From CADEFX01 sp050260355 (GTDB taxonomy: Bacteria > Pseudomonadota > Alphaproteobacteria > Rhizobiales > Hyphomicrobiaceae), in the NCBI GenBank assembly GCA_050260355.1, contig JBLNBZ010000046.1:1-64000 (forward strand): DNA of 64,000 nucleotides, read 5' to 3'. Made by a program: the position numbers and the translations under genes. The notes below the pieces were generated by a model. The model searched no databases, had not been told where the DNA came from, and saw only the letters and a program-made list of their open reading frames with translations. Positions 34,360 through 43,356 of the stretch are shown here, in pieces (the stretch's first letter is position 1; each line of letters starts with the position of its first letter).

Positions 34360-34941
34360 TCAGGGCAGGAGCGGAACGCCTATCAGAGCGTAGTGGCCCC
34401 ACTTGAGGAAGATCGCGTAGAACGCGAGCCCCGACACCAGCGCGATGATGTCGTTGCGGACGGGGCCGGATCGGAGCTGCACCAGGCCCGCCGCCTCTCT
34501 GTTCTTCAGAGAGATGCGGTCGTACACGGCCCAGGCCAGAATACTCCCGAAGAGTAAAAGTGATGCGGCATCGCCCCGCACGAACAAGTGCGCCAAGGCC
34601 CAAAATTTGACTGCCGTTATCATCGGGTGCCGCACGGCGGCGCTGATGCGGCCCGGCAGATACGTGGCGACGAGAAGCGGAAAGACCGGCAGCATCAGCA
34701 GCATCGTGACGTGGCGACCCCACGACGGCGGTGTCCAGATCATGGGATTCTTGCCGGGCATGATCTGGGCTTTGTGAAAGCCGAACACGATCAGGGCGAA
34801 CCCGGCCAGAGCAACGAGCGAGTAAAGCCCCTTGTAAGGACCTTCGCCCATGCGCGCAGCAAGACCATGCCTGAGGTCGGGCTGCGTTGTGATGAGATGG
34901 ACGCCAATGAACACGAGCAGTCCGACCACCAGCGGTATCAT
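34360..34941 (-). CDS. NnrU family membrane protein
   Basis: This 193-residue protein has five or six hydrophobic helices with family landmarks LVFIGVHLITTQP, GPYKGLYSLVALAGFALIV and ISAAVRHPMITAVKFWALAHL. NnrU proteins were first linked to nitric-oxide/nitrite respiration in Rhodobacter, but many homologues occur without denitrification genes, and none is seen here. The His residues in AVRHP and ALAH may bind haem or metal (inference). A 144-base gap separates it from the TPR gene downstream. Confidence 0.88.
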   Translation of the reverse strand: MIPLVVGLLVFIGVHLITTQPDLRHGLAARMGEGPYKGLYSLVALAGFALIVFGFHKAQIMPGKNPMIWTPPSWGRHVTMLLMLPVFPLLVATYLPGRISAAVRHPMITAVKFWALAHLFVRGDAASLLLFGSILAWAVYDRISLKNREAAGLVQLRSGPVRNDIIALVSGLAFYAIFLKWGHYALIGVPLLP

Positions 34942-35313
34942 CTCGACGGCCCTCCTTCGGTCTTCGGCGGCAAGCGCGAGCGATATTGGCGGGGTTCACC
35001 CAGGCTGTCACGTCTGGCTCACTGCGGGCGCACAGATCAAGCAGCTGCTCCGCAGGCAGCGCAAATTTTTGTTTGTGCGCCTAGCGCTTAGTGTGTAACT
35101 TGCCGCTGCGGTTTCGAGGGAGGCCGCGCTCAAGCTGGTGCAAAAGGGCAGCCGTTGTGGCGGCGGCATTGTCGGTCGATCGAGGTCGATCGTGCGTTCT
35201 CGAGCTGTGGGTGCTTGCTTGGCAGTTTGCGTAGTGGGGTACAAGGGGCGCGGCCGGATCAGGGTCCGCGACGCGTGCGGTGCAAGCCTCCTCGCTGGAT
35301 CGAGGAGGGCCGC
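34942..35313. other. Divergent intergenic region
   Basis: About 370 bases lie between the leftward NnrU gene and a rightward membrane-protein gene. It should contain two promoters. It contains the short repeated element CGATCG around 35178-35192, but no clear operator or RNA gene, and no reading frame looks protein-coding. Confidence 0.4.
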
Positions 35314-36162
35314 ATGACGCGCTTCGGAAAATCCATGATTGATGGCCGGTCGAACGCGGATGGCGATCTGACGCCTTCGTCGTCGACGGTTCCGCAGTCG
35401 CTGGCCGACAAGTTGAAGCGCGAGCTGACCCGGGAGCAAGCGATGAGCCTCGCTCTCGCAAGGACACCCTTACGGTCTTCTCCTCCTGCAGGGTCACGGC
35501 ACTCGGACGGCAGGACGCTGAGCAGCCTGCAGCTCGCGCGTCGGCCGGGGATGGATATCGCCCGTCTGGACGAGGATGATCCCCTGCCACAGCCGCCGAT
35601 GTGGCACGCACAACCCCCAGCACCGCGTGGCTGGCTCGCGCAGCAATTGCGTGCGGGTCTGCTCGGATTAGTGCTCGGTCTCATTGGTGTCATTCCAACG
35701 GTGCTGTGGCTTACCGGCAAGCTCGACGAGCCGCTTGCCGCGCTGAAGTCGGCCGCCTCGACGAGCGAGCCTGCCAAGGCGAGCAAGGGCGTTTCAACGA
35801 GGGCCGCGGCTGCGGTCGACGTTCCACCCGTCCTGGTCAATCCGCCGAAGCAGGTTGAGCGTTCGGCGACGGCCGCGCCGGAAAAGGACGGCACCGACCT
35901 TGCCGAGGAGCTGTTGTCGCGTGCGCAGAGCCTGATCGACGACGGCGAAATCTTGCGCGCGAGAGAGATCCTGGGCGACGGCCTGCTCGCCGACAATCCG
36001 AAGGCCGTGTTTGCGCTGGCCGAGACCTTTGACCCCAATATCCTCGCAGCCACTGGCGCGCGCGGGGTCAGGGCGGAGGTCGGCCGTGCCCGCATGCTCT
36101 ATGGCCAAGCGCTGGCCGGGGGTGTCGCGCTCGCGCGGCAGCGGCTCGATGCGCTGAAGTAG
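35314..36162 (+). CDS. Single-pass membrane protein of unknown function
   Basis: This 282-residue protein starts at an ATG preceded by GAGGAGG. The first 110 residues are Ser/Arg/Pro-rich and include DKLKRELTREQAMSLALART. A hydrophobic helix follows (LLGLVLGLIGVIPTVLWLTG), then an Ala/Lys-rich linker, and a C-terminal region AEELLSRAQSLIDDGEILRAREIL...GRARMLYGQALAGGVALARQRL. This last part resembles Sel1/TPR-type helical repeats. It may be a cell-envelope scaffold; I do not recognise a named family. It converges with the next gene with an 11-base gap. Confidence 0.6.
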   Translation: MTRFGKSMIDGRSNADGDLTPSSSTVPQSLADKLKRELTREQAMSLALARTPLRSSPPAGSRHSDGRTLSSLQLARRPGMDIARLDEDDPLPQPPMWHAQPPAPRGWLAQQLRAGLLGLVLGLIGVIPTVLWLTGKLDEPLAALKSAASTSEPAKASKGVSTRAAAAVDVPPVLVNPPKQVERSATAAPEKDGTDLAEELLSRAQSLIDDGEILRAREILGDGLLADNPKAVFALAETFDPNILAATGARGVRAEVGRARMLYGQALAGGVALARQRLDALK

Positions 36163-36173
36163 TCGCGCCGCGC

Positions 36174-36491
36174 CTATTCGGCGGCGTCGACGCTGACCTC
36201 GTTGCTGGCGTTGTCGACGATCACCGGCGTTTCATAGAAGGTGATGTCCGGCTCCGCGCCGTACCGATCGGCGATCATCTTGCGCCACTCTTTGGTGTAG
36301 ACGCGTTCGGCTGCGGCGCGGCTCTCCCAAAGATAGACGCCGCCCCCCGTGCCGGTCTCGTCGAACAGGTAGTATTTGCGGATCAGGCCCGGCAGGTTCT
36401 GATACTTGGGCACTGAGCCCCTGAAGAGCTCTGTGGCATCACTGAGCTTGACGGTCGGGGGCAACTTGAACCGAACGATGGCGGTGATCAT
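36174..36491 (-). CDS. Small dimeric alpha/beta-barrel (monooxygenase-like) protein
   Basis: This 105-residue protein begins MITAIVRFKLPPTV and contains KYYLFDETGTGGGVYLWES followed by a helix and ITFYETPVIVDN. The layout resembles YdhR/ABM-type ferredoxin-like barrels, which are often small monooxygenases or haem/quinone-handling proteins. GGAGG five bases upstream supports the ATG at 36491; the frame stays open to 36536 without a ribosome site. The function is a fold-level guess. Confidence 0.65.
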   Translation of the reverse strand: MITAIVRFKLPPTVKLSDATELFRGSVPKYQNLPGLIRKYYLFDETGTGGGVYLWESRAAAERVYTKEWRKMIADRYGAEPDITFYETPVIVDNASNEVSVDAAE

Positions 36492-36573
36492 GGGGCACCT
36501 CCGTTTGACGCGATTATCGCACGTATAGGGTAGCAAGGCGCCCCGGGACAGGCGAGCGAGCAGTGCCGAAATC

Positions 36574-38391
36574 TCAAGAATTGATCGGCGCCGTCGCGGC
36601 CTCCAGCCAGGGCCGGTCTTCGACGAGATGTGGTCCGATCACTCCACGCACGCGTGCGTGGTAGGCATTGAGCCAGGCAAGCTCCTCCGCGGTCAGCAGC
36701 TTGGGCTCCACAAGCCGACGATCGATCGGCACCAGAGTCAGCGTCTCGAAGCCCATCATCTCCCGCTCGCCTCCGGGAACAACCTCAGGGGGCGACACGA
36801 GCAACAGGTTCTCGATGCGGATGCCGTATGCCCCCGCCTTGTAGTATCCGGGCTCGTTGGAGACGATCATGCCCGGCTCCAGCGGCACATGCGAGCGCTT
36901 CGACAGGCTCTGTGGGCCCTCGTGCACCGAGAGGTAGCTGCCCACGCCATGTCCGGTCCCGTGATCGAAATCCAGGCCGTGCTGCCACAGTGCGCGCCTG
37001 GCGAAGGCGTCGATCTGCGCGCCGGTCGTGCCCTTGGGAAAGCGCATTGTTGCGACGGCGATGTGCCCTTTCAGCACGAGCGTGAAGCGCTCGCGCATCT
37101 CACTGGTCGGCGGGCCGATAGCAATCGTGCGCGTCACGTCGGTGGTGCCGTCCTCATACTGGGCGCCAGAGTCGACAAGGTACAGTTCCCCGGTCTTCAG
37201 TTTTCGGTTGGTGGCCGAGGTGACGCGATAGTGAACGATGGCGCCATTGGAGCCGGCGCCGGAGATGGTGTCGAAGCTGATCTCCTTGAGCGCCTGCGTC
37301 TCTGTGCGCATGGCTTCGAGCCGCTTGACGGCCTCGATCTCGTCGACGCCTCCCGTTGGCGCCTCCCGATCGAGCCACGCGAGATAGCGGGCCATGGCCA
37401 CCCCATCGCGCTCGTGAGCTACGCGCGCGCCTTCGATCTCGGCGGCGTTCTTGCGCGCCTTGGGCAGGATGCACGGATCAGGACGATCCACGACGCGGCC
37501 GGAGCTACCCAGGCGCAATCGAAACCAATGAGCGGCGGTGGACCCATCGAGGCGTACGCGCTTTCCTCCCTTCTTGAGCGCGTCGACGCGCTCGGTGAGG
37601 TCGTCGGGCGATCGAAGCTTGGCGACGCCGGACAAGTACTTGCGCACATCGGGTCCGAGCTTGCGCAGATCGATGAACAACTCGGGTTTGCCCGAGGCAT
37701 GCAGGATGGCAAAGGCCAGCGCGGTCGGATTGTGCTGGATGTCGGCGCCACGAATGTTGAAGGCCCAAGCGATCGAGTCCGGTAGCGTCAGTATGGCGGC
37801 GTCCTCGCCGGCGGACTTGAGCGCCTTCTGCAGGTCGGCAATCTTTTCGTCCGCTGGCTTGCCGGCGAACCTCAAGGGGTGAACGCTGACTGCGCCAAGC
37901 GGGGGCGCGGGGCGTTGGCGGCCCCAAACCTCGTCGACGGGATTTCGGCTGAGGGGCTTTAGCTTGATGCCCTTCTTTTCGAGCAACTCCTTGGTCCGCT
38001 GGACCCAGGCGGAGCTGTGCAGCCACGGATCGAAGCCCACGACCGCGCCACGGCGCAGCTTGCTGCCCAGCCAATCCGCCGGCTCGTGCTCGGGCACCTG
38101 CAGGATCTCGAATGTCGCCTTGTCGATTTGCGTGGCAGCCTGAAGCACGTAGCGGCCATCGACGAAGAGGACTGCCTCCTTCATTCCGATCACGGCCAGG
38201 CCGGCCGATCCTGTAAAGCCGGTCACCCATTTCAGCCGCTCGGCACAAGCCGGCACGTATTCGCCCAAATGCTCGTCCGACCGCGGCACGAACAGGGCCT
38301 GAATCCCCCGGGCGGCAAGGCGTTTGCGCAGCCCCGCTACCCGTTCCACGCCCTGGCTCGGCTCGCCCGATGAGGAGAAATCCTGGAACAT
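36574..38391 (-). CDS. pepP: Xaa-Pro aminopeptidase (M24, aminopeptidase P family)
   Basis: This 605-residue cytoplasmic metallopeptidase removes an N-terminal residue preceding proline. Two N-terminal creatinase-like domains (VDGRYVLQAATQ) precede the pita-bread catalytic domain. There the metal ligands appear in LVDSGAQYEDGTTDVTRT (Asp, Asp), HGTGHGVGSYLSVHEGP (His), SNEPGYYKAGAYGIRIEN (Glu) and FETLTLVP (Glu). About 600 residues is normal for the eukaryote-like long form. The gene appears monocistronic. Confidence 0.9.
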   Translation of the reverse strand: MFQDFSSSGEPSQGVERVAGLRKRLAARGIQALFVPRSDEHLGEYVPACAERLKWVTGFTGSAGLAVIGMKEAVLFVDGRYVLQAATQIDKATFEILQVPEHEPADWLGSKLRRGAVVGFDPWLHSSAWVQRTKELLEKKGIKLKPLSRNPVDEVWGRQRPAPPLGAVSVHPLRFAGKPADEKIADLQKALKSAGEDAAILTLPDSIAWAFNIRGADIQHNPTALAFAILHASGKPELFIDLRKLGPDVRKYLSGVAKLRSPDDLTERVDALKKGGKRVRLDGSTAAHWFRLRLGSSGRVVDRPDPCILPKARKNAAEIEGARVAHERDGVAMARYLAWLDREAPTGGVDEIEAVKRLEAMRTETQALKEISFDTISGAGSNGAIVHYRVTSATNRKLKTGELYLVDSGAQYEDGTTDVTRTIAIGPPTSEMRERFTLVLKGHIAVATMRFPKGTTGAQIDAFARRALWQHGLDFDHGTGHGVGSYLSVHEGPQSLSKRSHVPLEPGMIVSNEPGYYKAGAYGIRIENLLLVSPPEVVPGGEREMMGFETLTLVPIDRRLVEPKLLTAEELAWLNAYHARVRGVIGPHLVEDRPWLEAATAPINS

Positions 38392-38572
38392 GGCCTACTT
38401 GTATGTGGCGGGCCGGGCCGAGGCAACGGGCCTTGGCATGGCTCCGCTACTGGCCGGTTGCATGCGTTTAAGACTTTGATGTGACTAACATTATGCCATG
38501 CAATAAGTGCAATGCTGCGTCGCAAAGAGAAATCTGGTGCGCCGCACAACGCTACTTAAGTTGAAGTTGGAC

Positions 38573-38592
38573 GACCCGGGATGATTCGGGTC
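38573..38592 (+). promoter_or_regulatory. Hairpin in the leader of the DUF1127 gene
   Basis: GACCCG (38573-38578) pairs with CGGGTC (38587-38592) around an eight-base loop, ending 36 bases before the ATG. It lies in the presumed 5' leader and could be a stabilising or attenuating RNA structure. Confidence 0.4.
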
Positions 38593-38628
38593 GCCGTCAA
38601 TAGCTCCACCCAATGAGGGGAGACGATC

Positions 38629-38874
38629 ATGAGCACCAATTCTTCAATTCTCCACTTTGACTCGTCGATCGAGCCGGCAGCTCCGGCCCGGCCGGGACTG
38701 TTGCGCCGGATTTTCGATCGGCTGATCGAGGCCAGGATGGCGCACGGAGAGGCGCATGCCCGCGCTTATCTCAGCCGTCTCAGCGACGAGCGGCTCGCCG
38801 ATCTCGGCTTCTCGCCGGATCGCATCAAGGCAGTTCGCGCCCGCGATGGCGCCATCAACAGCTACTGGCTGTAG
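38629..38874 (+). CDS. DUF1127 small basic protein
   Basis: This 81-residue protein has the DUF1127 core at its C-terminus: YLSRLSDERLADLGFSPDRI. In Rhodobacter and Agrobacterium, small DUF1127 proteins bind RNA and influence stress and phosphate responses. GAGGGGAGA precedes the ATG. The N-terminal part (residues 1-30) is Pro/Ala-rich. It is a single-gene unit with its own leader hairpin. Confidence 0.85.
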   Translation: MSTNSSILHFDSSIEPAAPARPGLLRRIFDRLIEARMAHGEAHARAYLSRLSDERLADLGFSPDRIKAVRARDGAINSYWL

Positions 38875-38930
38875 ATACCGGACGCGAGGGGGGCCTCGAC
38901 AGCGAGGTCCCCGCTATGGCGAGGAGGACG

Positions 38931-39698
38931 CTACCCATTGGCGACGTCCCTCCTGATGCTCATCGCGTAGGAGAATCGGTCAGCCGGATGCAAGCTGACC
39001 GACAGCTCGATCAGACGGCCACCGGTGACGAAATAGCGCCGAGTGATCTTCAAGGCCGGTGCGCCCTCCTCTCCCCCGAGGCGGCGCGCTTCCTCCCTGG
39101 ACAGGACCGCAGCGTCGATCTGCTGGTCCACCTCGACGATGGTTTCGCCGAACCGGCGCTCGATGATCGCGCAGATCGCCGTGCGCGCCCGCCCGATCTC
39201 GCTCGAGATGGCCTTGTAGGCCGCGTCGATATAGATCTCGGATAGGCAGATGGGCTGGACGCTGCGCATGGCGTAGCGGACACCGATCACATGCAGCCAG
39301 CTCCTGCCTGGCCGACAGCGGAGAAGCTCCGCCATGGCCCCGCGCGCCTCGCGCGCCTCCGAGGTCACAACGTCGAGCCTGGTCTCGTGGGCGTACTGCA
39401 AAAGCTCGCTCAAGGACTGGATGGAATGCGTGTAGCTCGGCTTGCCTTGCCTGGCTTCGACGCGCGTGCCGACACCCTTGCGTGCCGAGACCAGGCCTTG
39501 GTGGCGCAGATGTTGGATCGCCTGGCGCACCGTGTAGCGCGACACGCCGAACGCCTCGCCGAGCTCAGCCTCCGTCGGCAGCAGCCCGCCGACTGAATAC
39601 TGCCCGCTCTCGATGCCCTTGCCCAATGCCTGAGCGAGGCGCACGTAGAGAGGCTGGCCGGCCCCGTTGGGGGCGCGCTTCAATGAACTGTCCGGCAT
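38931..39698 (-). CDS. GntR family transcriptional regulator, HutC subfamily
   Basis: This 255-residue regulator has a winged helix (LLPTEAELGEAFGVSRYTVRQAIQHL) and a UTRA-type ligand domain ending LSVSLHPADRFSYAM. The tail is almost the same as that of the regulator at 27169-27894, so the two are paralogues that may sense related ligands. It is divergent from the ThDP enzyme at 40206, its most likely target, across a 507-base gap. A Met at 39731 is an alternative start, but neither has a strong ribosome site. Confidence 0.88.
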   Translation of the reverse strand: MPDSSLKRAPNGAGQPLYVRLAQALGKGIESGQYSVGGLLPTEAELGEAFGVSRYTVRQAIQHLRHQGLVSARKGVGTRVEARQGKPSYTHSIQSLSELLQYAHETRLDVVTSEAREARGAMAELLRCRPGRSWLHVIGVRYAMRSVQPICLSEIYIDAAYKAISSEIGRARTAICAIIERRFGETIVEVDQQIDAAVLSREEARRLGGEEGAPALKITRRYFVTGGRLIELSVSLHPADRFSYAMSIRRDVANG

Positions 39699-40205
39699 CG
39701 TATGCCCCGTTCGGGATTCGCTCTTGCGCATCTGTGGCGTCGGTTCGCGCGGCTTGCAAGTCCCGGCAACGAGCCGCTGGCTTGCGCCGCTGCGCGGTAC
39801 GACGACGTGCCGGTACCCTCCATGGCCTTCCTTTCAAGGCTCGCTCAGGTCTTGCATTGCCAAAAGCCGGTGCGTTGCTGCGCTTGGGCTGGTGCGGCGC
39901 CTGTTGGCTTTGTCCGGACATTCTACACCCGCCGGCGGCGGCACCAAGCCACAATCAGTGCGCCGACGATGAGAGCGGTGGCAACGGGGTCGGGCAAGCG
40001 CCCGCTCGACTGAGGCGGCGCCGGGATTGATAATCATCGGCTCCGGATATCGTCTGACCAACGCTCCCAGTCTCGCCTGCTGTGCCGCCTCGGCCCTAGC
40101 CAGCGCGGCCGTCGCTGCCATATCCTCCACACCCCTTCAGCTCGCGGCGGGCCCTCATCGAGGCACGACCGCACTTCTCCAACCGGTTTCGACAAGGGCT
40201 GACGC
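39699..40205. other. Divergent region with a PEP-CTERM-like coding scrap
   Basis: About 500 bases separate GntR and the ThDP enzyme. No full gene is seen. On the minus strand, 39923-39997 encodes LPDPVATALIVGALIVAW followed by Cys, four Arg, Val and a stop. This looks like a PEP-CTERM-type sorting tail, but the frame has only 32 codons and no start codon. Promoters for both flanking genes should lie here; I see no palindrome comparable to the one at 27921. Confidence 0.4.
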
Positions 40206-41858
40206 ATGACCCGACGTGCTGCCGATCTGCTGGTGGATTGCCTCGTTGCCCACGGCGTGGATCGCCTGTTCTGCGTGCCAGGAGAAAGCTATCTCGCGGT
40301 GCTTGATGCATTGCACGATCGCAACGCGATCGAGACCGTCGTCTGCCGTCACGAAGGGGGAGCAGGCTTCATGGCCGTTGCCGACGGCAAGCTGACCGGC
40401 CGGCCAGGGATAGCCTTCGTGTCGCGCGGTCCCGGCGCCACGAACGCGTCGATTGCCGTCCATGTCGCCGAGCAAGACGCCGTGCCCCTCGTTCTGTTCA
40501 TCGGGCAGGTGCCGCGTAACGAGATCGGGCGGCGGTCGTTTCAGGAGGTCGACTATGCCAAAACCTTCGCCGACATGGCAAAGGCGGTCTGGACCATAGA
40601 GGACGCGAACCGAATTCCCGAGGTCGTGGCGCGGGCCTTTGTGGTGGCGCAGACGCCGACCCCCGGGCCGGTCATTGTTGTTCTGCCCGAGGACATGCTC
40701 GAGGACCGCGCCGATTCGTCTGTGGTGGAGCCGCTCGGTGTGCCGCGGGCGGCGGCGCCATCCTCGGACATAGTGGCCGACGTCGCGGCCCGGATCGCCA
40801 GGGCCGAGCGTCCGCTGCTTTTGGCCGGAGGGAGGTTGGATGGTCCGCAAGGTCGCCTCGCCCTGAAAGCCGCATCCGAGGCGCATGCCATTCCGGTCGT
40901 GCTCACGTTCAAGCGCCAGGATCTGTTCCCCAACACGCACCCTAACTACGCCGGTCACACGGGCTTCAAGATGCCGAAGGCGATGGTCGATCGCTACGCC
41001 GAGGCTGATCTGATCCTCGCGGTCGGCACGCGTCTCGGCGAGACGACGACGCAGGGCTACACGTTTCCAGCATCGCCCGTTCCCAAGCAGCCGCTGATCC
41101 ATGTCTATGACGACGCCTCGCAGATCGGGCGCGAATATGCGACGGCACTTCCTATCGTGGCCGACGCAGCGCAGTTCTTGTCTGCGCTCGCGGCACACCC
41201 GTCGGACAAGCCTTCCGCACGGCAGGCCTGGATTGCGAGGCTCAACAAGCCGATCGCGGCCTCTCAGCCCTGGTCTCCGCCGAAGGATGGAATGTTGGAC
41301 ATGGGTGCGGTGGTCGCGGCCTTCAAAGACAAGGTCCCGCGCGACGCCATCTTCGTGACGGACGCGGGCAACTTCTCAGGCTGGCTGCATCGCCATTTTC
41401 CTTTCAACGGCGAGCAGATTCTGCTGGGTTGCGTCGGTGGGGCGATGGGCATCGGCATGCCAGCGGCCGTGGCCGCGGGACTGCGGCGTCCGGGACGCCA
41501 GGTGATCACCTTCATTGGCGATGGCGGAATGCTGATGACAGGCTCCGAGCTCGCCACCGCTGTGCAGTATGGCGTGCCGGTCAAAGTCTTCGTTTCGAGC
41601 AACGGCAGCTACGGCACCATCCGCATGCACCAGGAGAAGGCGTACAAGGGACGCGTGCACGGCACCGAGATTCGCAATCCGGACTTTGCGCGCTGGGCCG
41701 AGAGCTTCGGCGCCAAGGGTATGTCGATTCGCTCCCTCGATGACCCGGCGGATGTGGTCGCCGCCGCGCTAGCCCACGATGGTCCCGTCGTGGTCGATGT
41801 GAAGACCTCGCTCGAGCACATCAGTCCGTTCGCCAACCTGGCCGATCTCGGCCGCTAG
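40206..41858 (+). CDS. Thiamine-diphosphate enzyme, acetolactate-synthase-like
   Basis: This 550-residue ThDP enzyme is of the IlvB/Xsc/benzoylformate-decarboxylase class. The N-terminal PYR domain has the catalytic Glu in VVCRHEGGAGFMA (about residue 50) and SRGPGATNASI. The C-terminal PP domain has GDGGMLMTGSELATAVQYG followed by VSSNGSYGTI, the Mg/diphosphate motif. No small regulatory subunit gene follows and there is no leucine/valine cluster, so biosynthetic acetolactate synthase is unlikely. A 2-oxo-acid decarboxylase or carboligase in catabolism is more probable (inference). It is likely controlled by the divergent GntR regulator. Confidence 0.87.
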   Translation: MTRRAADLLVDCLVAHGVDRLFCVPGESYLAVLDALHDRNAIETVVCRHEGGAGFMAVADGKLTGRPGIAFVSRGPGATNASIAVHVAEQDAVPLVLFIGQVPRNEIGRRSFQEVDYAKTFADMAKAVWTIEDANRIPEVVARAFVVAQTPTPGPVIVVLPEDMLEDRADSSVVEPLGVPRAAAPSSDIVADVAARIARAERPLLLAGGRLDGPQGRLALKAASEAHAIPVVLTFKRQDLFPNTHPNYAGHTGFKMPKAMVDRYAEADLILAVGTRLGETTTQGYTFPASPVPKQPLIHVYDDASQIGREYATALPIVADAAQFLSALAAHPSDKPSARQAWIARLNKPIAASQPWSPPKDGMLDMGAVVAAFKDKVPRDAIFVTDAGNFSGWLHRHFPFNGEQILLGCVGGAMGIGMPAAVAAGLRRPGRQVITFIGDGGMLMTGSELATAVQYGVPVKVFVSSNGSYGTIRMHQEKAYKGRVHGTEIRNPDFARWAESFGAKGMSIRSLDDPADVVAAALAHDGPVVVDVKTSLEHISPFANLADLGR

Positions 41859-42044
41859 GCTCCGTACTCAACTCCGAAATTCTTGCGGGCTGCGAATTGT
41901 GATTCAAGCTTTTAAAGCGACAGGGGGCATCGCGCTCATGCTCTGCCGCCTCGAGGGCTTTCGCTGAGTTGACATCCACTACGACAAGCGCGCCCGCGAC
42001 ATCGTCGCTGGTGACATCATTGCTGCCGCAACAAGAGCCCGACC

Positions 42045-43292
42045 CTAGCCGGGCGGTGGGCCGAAGACGAGCACCGCGTTCAGGCCGCCGAAGGCGAACG
42101 AGTTCGACATGGCATAGCGGACCTGCATGTCGCGCCCCTTGTTCGGGACGTAGTCGAGATCGCAGCCATCGCCCGGCTCGTCCAGCCCCAGCGTGGGCGG
42201 CACCCATCCCTCGCCGATCGCCTTGATGCAGGCGACCGCCTCGATGCCGCCGCCCGCGCCGAGCGGATGGCCGTGCATCGACTTGGTCGAGGAGACGGCG
42301 AGCTTGTAGGCGTGTGGACCGAACACCTCCTTGATGGCGTTGGTCTCGTTGAAGTCGTTGATGGTGGTCGCGGTACCGTGCGCGTTGAGATAGTCCACCC
42401 GGGTCGGCTCGAGCTCAGCATCATCCAGAGCCAGCTGCATGGCCTGCCGCGGCCCTTCGATGTCGGGGTTGACCATGTCCTTGCTGTCGGAGGTCATGCC
42501 GTAGCCGACCAGCTCGGCCAGGATGGTGGCGCCACGCGCCTGGGCGTGCTCGAGCGATTCGAGGACCAGGATGCCCGCGCCCTCGCCCAGCACCGTGCCG
42601 TTGCGCTTCTTGGCAAAGGGGAAGCAGCCTTCGGGCGACAGCACGTGCATGGCCTGCCACGCCTTCATGGTGCCGTAGTTGATCACGCTTTCGGAGGCGC
42701 CGGCCACGGCCACGTCGACGAGACCGTGGCGGATGTAGTCGCGGGCGATGCCGATGGCGTGGGCGGCCGTCGAGCAGGCACTGCAGGTGGCGAAGGTCGG
42801 CCCCTTGATGCCGAACTCGATGCCGACATGCGCCGAGGCCGATGAGCCGATGATGCGCAGCAGCGTCAGTGGGTGCGTGGCGCGCTTGTTCTCGATGAAC
42901 AGGTCGCGGTAGGCCTTCTCGTAGGTCACAAGCCCGCCGGCGCCCGAGCCGATGATGCAGGCGGCCCGGTAGGGGTCGGCAAGCGGGAACTCGAGGCCGG
43001 ATTGCCTAACCGCCTCGTCGGCAGCAGCCGCAGCGAACCAGGAATAGCGGTCCGCGTGCTGAATGATCTTGTCACGCTTGAAGTGCTTCAGGCGTGCCTT
43101 GTGGTCGAAATCCTTGATCTGTGCGGCGATGAGAATCTTCAGGTCTTCGAGCGGAAAGCCGCCAAGCTCGCTGACTCCGCATTTGCCTTCCCGCATGGCC
43201 GCCCAGAACTCGGCCACATTCTGCCCGATCGCCGTTACCACGCCCAAGCCGGTAACGACGACGCGGCGCCTTGCCGTCGGTTTTGTCGTCAA
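42045..43292 (-). CDS. Beta-ketoacyl-ACP synthase II-like (FabF family)
   Basis: This 415-residue condensing enzyme extends acyl chains on ACP. Catalytic residues are visible: nucleophile Cys173 in TCSACSTAAHAIG, His in LNAHGTATTINDFNE, and His in SSTKSMHGHPLGAGGG. The last motif uses HP where FabF has HLLGA, suggesting a variant substrate pocket. It lies 64 bases downstream of an ACP gene on the same strand. The pair probably serves a dedicated acyl product, as in long-chain lipid A or Nod-factor systems, and not general FAS II (inference). Confidence 0.9.
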   Translation of the reverse strand: MTTKPTARRRVVVTGLGVVTAIGQNVAEFWAAMREGKCGVSELGGFPLEDLKILIAAQIKDFDHKARLKHFKRDKIIQHADRYSWFAAAAADEAVRQSGLEFPLADPYRAACIIGSGAGGLVTYEKAYRDLFIENKRATHPLTLLRIIGSSASAHVGIEFGIKGPTFATCSACSTAAHAIGIARDYIRHGLVDVAVAGASESVINYGTMKAWQAMHVLSPEGCFPFAKKRNGTVLGEGAGILVLESLEHAQARGATILAELVGYGMTSDSKDMVNPDIEGPRQAMQLALDDAELEPTRVDYLNAHGTATTINDFNETNAIKEVFGPHAYKLAVSSTKSMHGHPLGAGGGIEAVACIKAIGEGWVPPTLGLDEPGDGCDLDYVPNKGRDMQVRYAMSNSFAFGGLNAVLVFGPPPG

Positions 43293-43356
43293 ACTCGAAA
43301 ATCCTCGTTGATGACCACCGCGGCCCCGGGGCGGTCTAGGCAGTACTGGCTAAGTG

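Noticed and set aside
40206..41858. Acetolactate synthase (ilvB) for valine synthesis
   Set aside because: No regulatory ilvN subunit follows, and the gene is divergent from a catabolic-type GntR regulator.
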